Source: Massilia putida (GTDB lineage Bacteria; Pseudomonadota; Gammaproteobacteria; Burkholderiales; Burkholderiaceae_D). Taken from it: 64,000 nucleotides of DNA. Below the pieces are notes generated by a model, which was not told the DNA's origin, did not search any database, and saw only the letters and a list, made by a program, of their open reading frames with translations. Position numbers and translations under genes: made by a program. This document shows, piece by piece, positions 9,857 through 17,413 of this stretch (the stretch's first letter is position 1; each line of letters begins with the position of its first letter). The stretch is taken from contig NZ_CP019038.1 in the NCBI RefSeq assembly GCF_001941825.1, positions 620,001 through 684,000 on the forward strand, in the 5' to 3' direction.

Positions 9857-10336
9857 TCAGCCCGGGAAACCCGGAAGGCTGCTGCGCGCGAACGGAAATG
9901 CCGGTTTGCGCAGCAGCGGATGGATGTCCTTCTTGAGGAAGCCGGCCGCGATCGGATCGGCTTCGAAACGCAGTTTTTCATAAAAACCGCGCGAGTCGTC
10001 GCGCGATTGCAGCACGACCCGGGCGATGCCGCGTGCGAGGCAGAAGCGCTCGATCTGCTCCATGAACCACTCTCCCACGCCCTGGCCGCGGTGCTCGCCC
10101 AGGATCACCAGTTCCGACAGATAGCAGAATTGCGGCGGCGCGAGCTCGAGGCGCACGATCCCGATCGTCTTCTTGCCGGACAGGACGGCGGCCCACTGCA
10201 CGGCGCTGCCGGGCGCGAAGGCACCGTTCAACGCGGCATCGCCGGCTTCGCGCCACCCTGCGTCCTTGCGGAACGACTTCAGCACTTTCGGCGTCGGGGC
10301 GACGGGGAGCGGGACGAACGTCAGGATGGAATGCAT
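9857..10336 (-). CDS. GNAT-family N-acetyltransferase
   Basis: 159 residues with one GNAT domain. The acetyl-CoA pyrophosphate loop is visible as GEHRGQGVGEWFM in the middle of the protein, preceded by the strand YLSELVIL and followed by ARVVLQSRDDSRGFYEKLRF. The substrate is unknown. The ATG at 10336 has only a weak upstream purine stretch; an open frame continues to 10471 but looks non-coding. It converges on the GH94 gene with a 10-base gap. A candidate minus-strand promoter with the TAGCGCTA operator lies about 300 bases upstream, which raises the possibility that it belongs to the same regulon. Confidence 0.8.
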   Translation of the reverse strand: MHSILTFVPLPVAPTPKVLKSFRKDAGWREAGDAALNGAFAPGSAVQWAAVLSGKKTIGIVRLELAPPQFCYLSELVILGEHRGQGVGEWFMEQIERFCLARGIARVVLQSRDDSRGFYEKLRFEADPIAAGFLKKDIHPLLRKPAFPFARSSLPGFPG

Positions 10337-10611
10337 TGGTAGGAATCTTTGTGCCAACTTCAGGAGCTTAGCGAGTCGGCGACCGGGAGGCCAGCGCGGA
10401 TACGTAACGAAACACGTCCTAATGTAACAATTTGTATCCGAAGTTGATTGGTAGGAGCGTTGGGCGATCAAGGACTGATCGAAAGACTGGGGGTTCGAGC
10501 GAACACAGTTAAAAAAAATGAGCCGGGAGCACAGCTGCGCCCAGCTCTAAGAGGAGATATATGAAGAGTGCGCAGCCCCCCGCGCACCCGCACTACTGTC
10601 GGCGCATCCGG

Positions 10612-10666
10612 TTGGTAGCGCTAACAAGCAATACGGTAAGTGTAACGTTTCCACAGAAAATGTAAA
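10612..10666 (-). promoter_or_regulatory. minus-strand promoter with TAGCGCTA operator
   Basis: Read on the minus strand, TTTACA (10666-10661) and TACACT (10644-10639) are 16 bases apart. The 16-bp sequence TTGTTAGCGCTACCAA (10627-10612) follows 11 bases after the -10 box. It is a perfect palindrome except for one pair and shares TTAGCGCTA with the operator at 5975. Transcription would run towards the GNAT gene. Confidence 0.5.
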
Positions 10667-10686
10667 GGTCAACCGGATGATTATTT

Positions 10687-10704
10687 CGCGGCCGTCAGGC
10701 CGCG
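10687..10704 (-). terminator. hairpin just after the LacI-type gene
   Basis: CGCGGCC/GGCCGCG with a 4-base loop begins 6 bases after the stop codon on the minus strand and is followed by AAATAA. There is no T run, so terminator function is tentative. Confidence 0.35.
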
Positions 10705-10709
10705 GCAGA

Positions 10710-11738
10710 TCACGTGCTCTCGCGCTCGCGCAACGTGAACCCCAGGTCGATACGGCGCTCGCGGGGCTCCTTCCCGGCGATCACGTCCAGCAGCAGCGAC
10801 GCCGCCTCGTAGCCGATGCGGTAGCGCGGCGTGTCGATGGTCGTCAGCGACGGCACCATCCACGCCGAAGCCGGCAGGTCGTTGAAGCCGGCGATGGCGA
10901 CGTCCTGCGGCACGCGGATGCTGTGGCGCTGGCAGTAATAAATGGCGCCGTGCGCAAGGTCGTCGTTGCAGAAGAACACGGCGTCGCAGTCCGGCAACGT
11001 CTCCAGCGCCTGGCGCATCAATTCGGCACCGAGGGCGATGGTGGACGGGTCGGATACCATGATCTCGAGCCGCGGGTCCGCGAGCCCGGCCGCCTGCATC
11101 GCCTGCCGGTAGCCATCGGCGCGGCGCAAGGTGCGCTCGTCCAGCTGGGCGCCCACGAAGGCGATGCGCCGGTAGCCGCGCTCGAGCAGGTGGCTCGTGA
11201 TGGCGTTGCCCGCGTCGTGCTGCGAAAAGCCGACCGACAACTCGCCCGGGCCGTCGGCGAGGTCCATCATCGACACGACCGGCATGCGCGATCCCGCCAA
11301 CATGCGCTCGACTTGCGGACTGTGCGTGAGGCCGGACAGCAGGATGCCGTCCGGATTCGACTGCAGATAGGTGCGCAGCAGCTTTTCTTCCTCGGCGTCG
11401 GAATAGCGCGTGTTGCCGATGAGGAGTTGGTATTGCCCATGCTCGATCGCATCGTGGATGCCGTCCAGCACGGCCGTGAACACGACGTTCGACAACGACG
11501 GCACCAGAGCCACGATCACGCGCGACTGCGCCGACGCGAGCGCGCGGGCGGCGCGATTGGGCACATAACCCAGCTCGGCCACGGCCTGTTCCACCTTGGT
11601 CCGCGTCGACTCCGACACCAGTTGCGGCTGGCTGAGCGCGCGCGATGCCGTCATCGTCGATACGCCCGCATGCGCCGCCACCTCTTCCAGCGTAGTCCGC
11701 CCGGTGCCCCTTACCTTACCTGTACTGCTTCTGCTCAT
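10710..11738 (-). CDS. LacI/GalR-family transcriptional repressor (GntR-gluconate-like)
   Basis: 342 residues, the normal LacI-family length. The helix-turn-helix is at about residues 17-40 (LEEVAAHAGVSTMTASRALS), followed by the hinge NRAARALAS that places Leu and Ala in the minor groove at a central CG step. The periplasmic-binding-protein-like effector domain includes GFNDLPAS. The layout of the effector domain resembles the gluconate repressor type, which would suit a system whose product is gluconate. The CG-centred palindromes at 5975 and 10612 are its likely operators. The ATG at 11738 was chosen because it begins the conserved domain; an open frame upstream is unconserved. It presumably represses the permease-GH94 operon. 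Confidence 0.88.
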   Translation of the reverse strand: MSRSSTGKVRGTGRTTLEEVAAHAGVSTMTASRALSQPQLVSESTRTKVEQAVAELGYVPNRAARALASAQSRVIVALVPSLSNVVFTAVLDGIHDAIEHGQYQLLIGNTRYSDAEEEKLLRTYLQSNPDGILLSGLTHSPQVERMLAGSRMPVVSMMDLADGPGELSVGFSQHDAGNAITSHLLERGYRRIAFVGAQLDERTLRRADGYRQAMQAAGLADPRLEIMVSDPSTIALGAELMRQALETLPDCDAVFFCNDDLAHGAIYYCQRHSIRVPQDVAIAGFNDLPASAWMVPSLTTIDTPRYRIGYEAASLLLDVIAGKEPRERRIDLGFTLREREST

Positions 11739-11804
11739 TGTCTTTTTTGTATTTACTGGCCGCCGCGCGTGCCGACCCTGGATTCCGCCACGGATTGAAT
11801 ATTT

Positions 11805-11819
11805 TGTCAATGTTTGACA
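11805..11819. promoter_or_regulatory. small inverted repeat holding back-to-back TTGACA boxes
   Basis: TGTCAA-TGT-TTGACA reads as a -35 box on both strands in the gap between the LacI-type gene and the divergent repeat-protein gene. No convincing -10 boxes were found at ideal spacing. Confidence 0.25.
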
Positions 11820-11934
11820 TGCTTTCTTGCCTGTCTTGTGCGACTGGTCCTACAGCCTTTTGACCCGTATTCCGATTGCCGGCTCCGTCAAGCGGCCTAC
11901 CATGGGGACTCATATATCGATCAAGGAGACGATT

Positions 11935-12312
11935 ATGGCTAGCAACCAGGGGGCCAAGGGCAAGGGCAGGAAAGACCAGGGCAATCAGAAAAACGCCGAC
12001 CTGGCGAGCGGTCCGGGCGACAACGCGCAGCGCGGCGATTGGGCCAGCCAGCAGAGCGGCAGGCAAAGCCAGGGCAGCCAGTCGCAATCCGACCTGGCCA
12101 GCGGTCCGGGTGATCATTCCCAGCGCAGCGATCAAGGACAAAGCCGCCAAAGCGGCAATCTGAACCGGAGCCGGCAGGGCGGCAACCTGAACCAGAACGA
12201 GCAGAGCGACAACCAGGCCGGCAACATGCAGAGCGGCGGCCAGGGCAGCCGCACCAGCCGGAACCAGTTGGACCGGGACGGCCTCGACTCGGACGATACG
12301 CTGGAACCCTGA
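11935..12312 (+). CDS. small disordered Gln/Ser/Gly/Asn-rich repeat protein, function unknown
   Basis: 125 residues, almost no hydrophobic amino acids, no signal peptide and no cysteine. A repeat of about 16 residues is visible twice: NADLASGPGDNAQRGD and QSDLASGPGDHSQRSD. A stretch of SGNLNRS/GGNLNQN-type repeats and an acidic tail (DLDSDD-like) follow. The N-terminus is basic and glycine-rich (GAKGKGRK). The composition resembles hydrophilins and small general-stress proteins that stay unfolded and protect other molecules during drying, but no family is recognised. The ATG at 11935 follows AAGGAGACGATT, an excellent ribosome binding site. It is divergent from the LacI-type gene and convergent with the lipid kinase. 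Confidence 0.7.
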   Translation: MASNQGAKGKGRKDQGNQKNADLASGPGDNAQRGDWASQQSGRQSQGSQSQSDLASGPGDHSQRSDQGQSRQSGNLNRSRQGGNLNQNEQSDNQAGNMQSGGQGSRTSRNQLDRDGLDSDDTLEP

Positions 12313-12344
12313 CGCGGGCTGAACAGCGCGCCCGATCTTCCACT

Positions 12345-13340
12345 TCAACCGGCCTGCCGCCCGTGCGGCGGGCCGGGAGGCAGCGCGGCCGCGGCGGCGC
12401 CTGCCGGCGCCACCTCTTCCTCCTGATCCGGCACGAGCAGCGCGAGCCGGCCATCGAGGGCCTCGAACCGCAGCGGCAAGGCCATCCGGCAAACCTCCCC
12501 GTCCGTCGCGACCTTGAGCCGCCGCCGGCCCGACAGCAGCGGTCGGCGCACCGTCATGCGGCGGAACGCGAACGCATCGACATCCGGCGCCGCGCCCAGC
12601 CGCCCGAGCGCGCCGCGCACGAGCAATCCCAGCATCCGCAGCCGACCGACCGGACGCGGCGCGATCGCCACCAGGCGGCCCGCGTCCAGCGCGTGGTCGA
12701 GCGGCCGCATGCCCACCTGTTCCATCTGCAGACGGTTGTTGCCGACGAAAAGCGTGGGCGTGCGCAGGTGCCGCGTCCGGCCGTCCAGTTCCAGCGCGAT
12801 GCGCAGGCTGCGATGGCCGCGCAGCGCCGTCTTCGCGGCCGACAGCAGGGCCACGATGCGCGAACGGCCATACCGGCGCTCGTCGTACTCACGCTCTTCC
12901 AGCAGTCGCGGATACATGCCCACGCTCGCGTTGACGAGGAAGATGCGGTCGTTCACCAGCCCGATCTGCACGGGCCGCACGCGCGCGTGCAGCAGCGCGC
13001 GCACGGCGTCGGCCAGGTCTTCCGGGATGCCGTGCGTCCGGGCGAAATAATTAAAAGTCCCTTGCGGCAGGACGCCGAACACGCAGCCATACATGACGGC
13101 CGCATGCGCCACCGTGTTCAGGGTGCCGTCGCCGCCGGCCGCGACGAGGATCGCGCCGTCGCGCGCGGCCCGCTCGGCCATGCGCCGCGCCGTGTCGTCG
13201 AGGTGCGCGGCGTCGTGCACGACGGCGAGCTCGCAGTCGCGGCCCGCCGCGTTCAACACGTTGCGTATCGTCGCGCAGCGGAGGTTGGCCTCGACGCGGC
13301 CGGCGCTCGCGTTGAGCACGATGTAGAACGGCGCATCCAT
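12345..13340 (-). CDS. diacylglycerol kinase-fold lipid kinase (YegS/DagK-like)
   Basis: 331 residues. The catalytic GGDGT motif is at residues 69-73, in the context LVAAGGDGTLNTVAHA. The nearby LPQGTFNYFARTHGIP segment is typical of the DAGKc domain, which phosphorylates diacylglycerol or related lipids with ATP. A second beta-sandwich domain fills the C-terminal half. The last 25 residues are Ala/Pro/Gly-rich and probably disordered. The protein is soluble or peripheral, with no membrane helix. The physiological lipid is unknown. The gene is single and diverges from the TetR gene across 234 bases. Confidence 0.88.
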   Translation of the reverse strand: MDAPFYIVLNASAGRVEANLRCATIRNVLNAAGRDCELAVVHDAAHLDDTARRMAERAARDGAILVAAGGDGTLNTVAHAAVMYGCVFGVLPQGTFNYFARTHGIPEDLADAVRALLHARVRPVQIGLVNDRIFLVNASVGMYPRLLEEREYDERRYGRSRIVALLSAAKTALRGHRSLRIALELDGRTRHLRTPTLFVGNNRLQMEQVGMRPLDHALDAGRLVAIAPRPVGRLRMLGLLVRGALGRLGAAPDVDAFAFRRMTVRRPLLSGRRRLKVATDGEVCRMALPLRFEALDGRLALLVPDQEEEVAPAGAAAAALPPGPPHGRQAG

Positions 13341-13574
13341 GGCGCGCAGGATAGCAGCATTCGAAAAACGGGGCCGTCAGCGGCAAACGCAATGTAACTT
13401 CGAGTCGCATGCACCAGGTTGGCGCAGCCCCGTCCGGTCGCAGCGCGCGTGGCATTGTCAACAATATTGCGACCCGCAACAGGGGGGCTAACGCGTTATA
13501 CTCACAATCATAATTCCATCATACGGAAACGCGACGACCGCCAGGCACCGCGCTCCTGGCACGATTAGTACAGC

Positions 13575-14195
13575 ATGAGAATCAGCAAAGAGAAGGCAGC
13601 CGACAACCGCACTGCACTGATACGCGCAGCGAGCAAGCTGTTTCGCGAACGCGGCATCGACGGCGTCGGCGTGGCGGAGATCAGCAAGGAAGCGGGTCTC
13701 ACGCACGGTGCCCTGTATGCCCATTTCCGCTCGAAGGAAGAGCTGGCCCTGGAAGCCCTGTCGTATGGCCTCGACCAGGCCAATTCACGCATGTACTCGG
13801 CGACGTCGAACGGCATGCCCGACCTGTCGCGCTTCCTCGACCGCTACCTGGCGCTGGAGACGCGCGACGACTACGGCGACCGCTGCGCGATGGCGGCGTC
13901 GGCCAGCGAGATCGGCCGCCAGGACAAGGCCATCAGCGCCCGCTTCGCGGAAGGCTATATGGTGATGGTGCGCGCGTTCGAACGCCAGATCGCGCAGAAC
14001 GAGCCCGGCAGCGATGCGCTGGGCCGGGCGATGGTCGTCGTGGCCACCATGATCGGCAGCCTCGCCGTCGCCCGCGGCGCAGCGAAAGGTAACCCGGCCG
14101 TCTCCGAACAGGTGCTGCAGGCCGCGCGCCGCCACCTCGACGAGCTCATGCTCGAGCCCGCGCCGTCGCGCGTGGACGACCGGCCCGCGGCGTGA
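13575..14195 (+). CDS. TetR/AcrR-family transcriptional regulator
   Basis: 206 residues. The N-terminal TetR helix-turn-helix occupies about residues 10-58, with GVAEISKEAGLTHGALYAHF as the recognition segment and FRSKEELALEAL after it. The C-terminal ligand domain has the RCAMAASASEIGRQD segment seen in the NemR/YcdC-type subgroup, which often responds to electrophiles through a cysteine; one Cys (RCAM) is present here. The target genes are not obvious: the divergent lipid kinase is the nearest candidate, and the livK-like gene converges from the right. Confidence 0.88.
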   Translation: MRISKEKAADNRTALIRAASKLFRERGIDGVGVAEISKEAGLTHGALYAHFRSKEELALEALSYGLDQANSRMYSATSNGMPDLSRFLDRYLALETRDDYGDRCAMAASASEIGRQDKAISARFAEGYMVMVRAFERQIAQNEPGSDALGRAMVVVATMIGSLAVARGAAKGNPAVSEQVLQAARRHLDELMLEPAPSRVDDRPAA

Positions 14196-14200
14196 TGCGA

Positions 14201-14228
14201 CGTCATCCCCGCCTGCGCGGGGACGACG
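14201..14228. repeat. REP-like palindrome CCCGCCTGCGCGGG, copy 1
   Basis: A CGTCATCCCCGC/GCGGGGACGACG hairpin with one mismatch and a CTGC loop lies between the convergent TetR and amino-acid-binding-protein genes. A second copy is at 48305-48324. This palindrome core is a common interspersed element in betaproteobacterial intergenic regions. Confidence 0.6.
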
Positions 14229-14246
14229 AATCGTACTTGATCGTAC

Positions 14247-15374
14247 TTACTTGGTGACGCCGATCGGCGTGCGGTGGCCACCCTTGAAGGTGTACAGCGT
14301 GAGCACGCCGTCGCGGATGTCGCCGTGGGCATCGAACGCGATGGTGCCGGTGACGCCGGGATAGCGCACCTTCGCCAGCTCGGGCAGGTATTTGGCCGGC
14401 GCGCTGGAACCCGCCTTGTCCATTGCCGCCGCGATCGCCAGCACGGCGTCGTACGAATACGGCGCGATGATCTGCACGTCGATGCCGTAGCGCTTCTTGT
14501 AGTCGGCGCGGAACTTGTCCATGCCGGCCTTGCCCTTCTCTTCCACGCCGCCCGCCTCCGCGCACACGACCTGGCCGTCCGTCATCGTATTGCCCGACAG
14601 CGGCTGCATCGCGTCCGAGCAGATGCCGTCGCCGCCCATCATCTTCGCGTTGATGCCGAGCTGCTTCATCTGGCGCAGCATCGGGCCGGCCACCGCGTTC
14701 ATGCCGCCGAAGAACACGAGGTCAGGATTGCTGGCGCGGATGCGCGTCAGGATCGCGGCGAAGTCCGTCGCCTTGTCGTTCGTGAATTCGCGCGCGACCG
14801 GATTCACGCCCTGCTGGCGCAGGCTGTTCGCGAATTCCGTCACGAGGCCCTGGCCGTACGCGGTGCGGTCGTCGATGACGGCGATGCGCTTGGCACCCAT
14901 CGTCTTGACGGCGTAGCGGCCCAGTGCGCGCCCAAGCTGGATGTCGTTCGCGACGACGCGGAACGCCGTGTTGTAGCCCAGCTGCGTGTATTTCGGATTC
15001 GTGGCCGACGGCGAGATCTGCGGGATGCCCGCGTCGTTATAGATCTTCGCCGCGGGAATCGTCGTGCCCGACGTCTCGTGGCCGATCACGGCGTTCACTT
15101 TCGCGTCCGCCAGCTTTTGCGCCGCGGCCGTCGCTTCCTTCGGGTCGCCGCCGTCGTCTTCCGGCACGAGCACCCATTTGACCTTCTTGCCGCCGATGGT
15201 CGCGCCGCGCGCGTTCAGCGCGTCGATCGCCATGCGCGCGCCGTTTTCGCTGTCCTTGCCGAAATGGGCCACCGGGCCCGTGATGGCGGCCGCATGGCCG
15301 ATCTTCACGGTCTCCTGGGCCGTGGCGACACCTGCGGCGGACAACGCCAACATCAACAACGCTTGCTTCTTCAT
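14247..15374 (-). CDS. branched-chain amino acid ABC transporter periplasmic binding protein (LivJ/LivK type)
   Basis: 375 residues. A signal peptide (MKKQALLMLALSAAGVATA) is followed by mature QETVKIGHAAAITGP. The body has the two-lobed periplasmic-binding fold of the Leu/Ile/Val-binding family, with ENGARMAIDALNARG, GHETSGTTIPAAKIY and FRVVANDIQLG segments. It would capture a branched-chain amino acid, amide or related small ligand for an inner-membrane ABC transporter. No permease or ATPase gene is nearby, so it is an orphan that must use a transporter encoded elsewhere or act in sensing. The gene diverges from the MaoC gene. Confidence 0.9.
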   Translation of the reverse strand: MKKQALLMLALSAAGVATAQETVKIGHAAAITGPVAHFGKDSENGARMAIDALNARGATIGGKKVKWVLVPEDDGGDPKEATAAAQKLADAKVNAVIGHETSGTTIPAAKIYNDAGIPQISPSATNPKYTQLGYNTAFRVVANDIQLGRALGRYAVKTMGAKRIAVIDDRTAYGQGLVTEFANSLRQQGVNPVAREFTNDKATDFAAILTRIRASNPDLVFFGGMNAVAGPMLRQMKQLGINAKMMGGDGICSDAMQPLSGNTMTDGQVVCAEAGGVEEKGKAGMDKFRADYKKRYGIDVQIIAPYSYDAVLAIAAAMDKAGSSAPAKYLPELAKVRYPGVTGTIAFDAHGDIRDGVLTLYTFKGGHRTPIGVTK

Positions 15375-15465
15375 TCCATCCTCATCTAAAACTTCGGCTC
15401 TTTATACCAAATCAATAGGGTAACGCGGATGAGCCGAATTCACAAGTCCCCCGAACCCAGGCACA

Positions 15466-16326
15466 ATGGGGTTTTGGACTTCGAAGTTCCTGATGAACGC
15501 CGACTCTCCGTCACCGCTTCCCCGGCTGGGCGCCGCCATGCTCCTGCGCGCCCTGTTCAAACACCCGCGCCGCCTGAATGGCGTACCGACACCCCGCACC
15601 GCCTACATCCTCGACCGCATCGACCCCAACCAGCTGCGGCGCTACCGCCAGGCCCTGGGGTTCGGCGACGAGGGGATCCCCCTCACCTATTACTATCTGC
15701 TGGCTCAGCGCGCCCACGTGGCGACCATGCTGGACGATGCCTTCCCGTTCCGCCTGCCCGGCACGGTTCACACGGAAAACGCGCTGCGCGCGCGGGCCGA
15801 GCCGCGCCGCGACGTGCCGCTGGTCCTGTCGACGACGGTGACCATCCGCCCCCCGGCCGAGAACGGCGCCGTCGTGGCCGAACTGGACACGGTCGCCCGC
15901 CAGGAAGGCGTCGACATCTTCACGTGCCGCAGCACCTATCTCGTCGTGCGCGGCCAGAAAGGTCCGCGGCGCGGCCGCCAGGATGCGAAAGACCTGCCCG
16001 TGCTGACGGGCTGGCGCCTCCCGCGCAACACCGGACGGGCCTATGCCCGCATCTCGGGCGACTGGAATCCGATCCACCTGTGGACGTGGTCTGCGCGCCT
16101 GATGGGCATGAAGCGGCCGATCATCCACGGCATGCACACGCTCGCGCGCGCCTGCGCCGAGCTGGAACAGGCGTGCGGCCGGCGCGTCCTCGCGCTGGAA
16201 GGCCGTTTTCGGGCCCCCGCCCCGCTCGGCAGCGAACTGGTGCTGGGGGCCGACCTGTCGGCGGGCAGCTTCGCCGTCGGCGGCGGCGGGCGCGTCGTGG
16301 CCGAAGGCAGCTTCCGCACGGTTTGA
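15466..16326 (+). CDS. MaoC-like (hot-dog fold) acyl dehydratase
   Basis: 286 residues. The C-terminal MaoC/(R)-enoyl-CoA hydratase domain has the hydratase-2 motif: YARISGDWNPIHLWTWSA followed by KRPIIHGMHTLA, with the catalytic Asp and His. The N-terminal half is a second, divergent hot-dog repeat lacking these residues. Enzymes of this type hydrate trans-2-enoyl-CoA, feeding fatty-acid or polyhydroxyalkanoate metabolism. The start is uncertain: ATG codons at 15466, 15493 and 15538 are all possible and none has a clear ribosome binding site. Its TGA stop lies inside the FNR-type palindrome of the next gene. Confidence 0.8.
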   Translation: MGFWTSKFLMNADSPSPLPRLGAAMLLRALFKHPRRLNGVPTPRTAYILDRIDPNQLRRYRQALGFGDEGIPLTYYYLLAQRAHVATMLDDAFPFRLPGTVHTENALRARAEPRRDVPLVLSTTVTIRPPAENGAVVAELDTVARQEGVDIFTCRSTYLVVRGQKGPRRGRQDAKDLPVLTGWRLPRNTGRAYARISGDWNPIHLWTWSARLMGMKRPIIHGMHTLARACAELEQACGRRVLALEGRFRAPAPLGSELVLGADLSAGSFAVGGGGRVVAEGSFRTV

Positions 16327-16337
16327 TCTAGATCAAA
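16322..16337 (+). promoter_or_regulatory. FNR/Anr-type box upstream of tandem uspA genes
   Basis: TTTGATCTAGATCAAA is a perfect 16-bp palindrome containing TTGAT-N4-ATCAA, the FNR/Anr consensus. It is centred at 16329.5, 67 bases before the first UspA start, which would put a class II start site near 16371. FNR-family activators bind such sites at low oxygen. Confidence 0.7.
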
Positions 16338-16396
16338 GAATTCACATCGCATAGTGGCCATCCTGGGACCGTCCACCGGACGCTCAGGAGAACGCC

Positions 16397-16846
16397 ATGT
16401 ATGACCGCATCCTCGTGCCCACGGACGGCTCCGATACCTCCGCCGCCGCCGAACGGGCCGCCATCGACTTCGCGCGCGCGCACGGCAGCGAGATCGTCGT
16501 GCTCGCCGTCGGGCAGCCGCAACCGCCCATCGCCACCGCGGAAGCGGCGATGGCCGTCGCCCCGGGCATCGACGACGAGACGCTGCTCGCCGCCGCCAAC
16601 GAGCACGCGCGCCGCGTGGCCGCCGCCGCGCATGCGGCCGGCGTGCGCTGCTCCGCCCACGCCGTGCTCGATTATTCGCCCGCCGACGCGATCGTCGCGA
16701 CGGCCGAGAGCCGCGACTGCGACCTCATCTTCATGGGCTCGCACGGCCGGCGCGGGCTGTCGCGGCTGCTCGCCGGCAGCGTCACGCAAAAGGTGCTGGC
16801 GGACGCGCAGGTGCCGGTGCTCGTGATGCGGCCGAAGGCGAAGTGA
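16397..16846 (+). CDS. universal stress protein UspA family (first of a pair)
   Basis: 149 residues, one Usp domain. It begins MYDRILVPTDGS, the first strand and nucleotide loop, and carries the ATP-binding signature G-2X-G-9X-G-S (MGSHGRRGLSRLLAGSVTQ) near the C-terminus, so it is of the ATP-binding class. Usp proteins protect cells under starvation, low oxygen or oxidative stress. Start at ATG 16397 with CAGGAGAA as ribosome binding site. The FNR-type box upstream suggests induction at low oxygen. The second Usp gene follows directly. Confidence 0.93.
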   Translation: MYDRILVPTDGSDTSAAAERAAIDFARAHGSEIVVLAVGQPQPPIATAEAAMAVAPGIDDETLLAAANEHARRVAAAAHAAGVRCSAHAVLDYSPADAIVATAESRDCDLIFMGSHGRRGLSRLLAGSVTQKVLADAQVPVLVMRPKAK

Positions 16847-16848
16847 TC

Positions 16849-17283
16849 ATGTACCAGCGTATCCTCGTGCCCGTCGACGGCACGGAGCGGTCGGCCAGCG
16901 CGCTCGGCGCCGCGCTGGGCCTGGCCAAGCTGGCCGGCGGCACGATCGTCGGCGTGCACGTGGCCGGCGAAACGCCGGTGCTGGCGACGGGCGACGTGGG
17001 CGGCCCGTTCTACGACGCCTGGCGCGACGAGGCCGACCGTCTCGGCCGCGAGGCGCTCGACTACGTCGTCCGGCGCGCCACGGAAGCGGGCGTGCCGTGC
17101 GAAACGGTGCTCGCGCCGCCCGGCCCGGCGTGGGACGGCATCATCGCGACCGCGCGCGAGCGCGGCTGCGACCTGATCGTGATGGCGTCGCACGGCCGCC
17201 ACGGCCTGGCCGCGCGGCTGCTGGGCAGCGAGACGCAGCGGGTGCTGCTCCACTGCGACCTCCCCGTGCTCGTCGTGCGCTGA
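16849..17283 (+). CDS. universal stress protein UspA family (second of a pair)
   Basis: 144 residues from ATG 16849; a GTG at 16843 overlapping the preceding stop (GTGA) is an alternative start adding two residues. It begins MYQRILVPVDGT and has the ATP-loop signature ASHGRHGLAARLLGSETQ. It shares only moderate similarity with its neighbour, so the pair is an old duplication or two separate acquisitions. It is co-transcribed with the first gene. Its last codons and stop lie in the first copy of a 73-bp tandem repeat; the duplication leaves its coding sequence unchanged. Confidence 0.92.
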   Translation: MYQRILVPVDGTERSASALGAALGLAKLAGGTIVGVHVAGETPVLATGDVGGPFYDAWRDEADRLGREALDYVVRRATEAGVPCETVLAPPGPAWDGIIATARERGCDLIVMASHGRHGLAARLLGSETQRVLLHCDLPVLVVR

Positions 17284-17413
17284 ACCGCACGGCGCAGCCT
17301 CAGCCCGGCAGCAGCCGCAGGTCGAACAGGCGCTCGCCGAGCTCGTCGTGCGCTGAACCGCACGGCGCAGCCTCAGCCCGGCAGCAGCCGCAGGTCGAAC
17401 AGGCGCTCGCCGA
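17268..17413. repeat. exact 73-bp tandem duplication spanning two convergent gene ends
   Basis: Positions 17268-17340 and 17341-17413 are identical, and two further bases match beyond them. The unit holds the last codons and stop of the second uspA gene and the last codons and stop of the hupE-like gene. The left gene uses the stop in copy 1 and the right gene the stop in copy 2, so both proteins stay intact. Confidence 0.9.

Larger units (their letters stand above)
10337..10709. other. 373-base intergenic region with orphan promoter/operator
   Basis: This holds the minus-strand promoter and operator described separately. It also holds a strong-looking ribosome binding site (AAGAGGAGATAT) before a 34-codon frame at 10561-10665 that runs through the operator, and a hairpin at the end of the LacI-type gene. 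No conventional gene was recognised. Confidence 0.5.

Noticed and set aside
10645..10660. second CRE-like sequence GTGGAAACGTTACAC near the orphan operator
   Set aside because: The centre is not symmetrical and it lies between the -35 and -10 boxes without a matching copy elsewhere.
10561..10665. 34-codon frame with an AAGAGGAGATAT ribosome binding site
   Set aside because: It runs through the palindromic operator, has no recognisable protein features and no conserved neighbour; it could be chance, so it is noted only in the intergenic entry.
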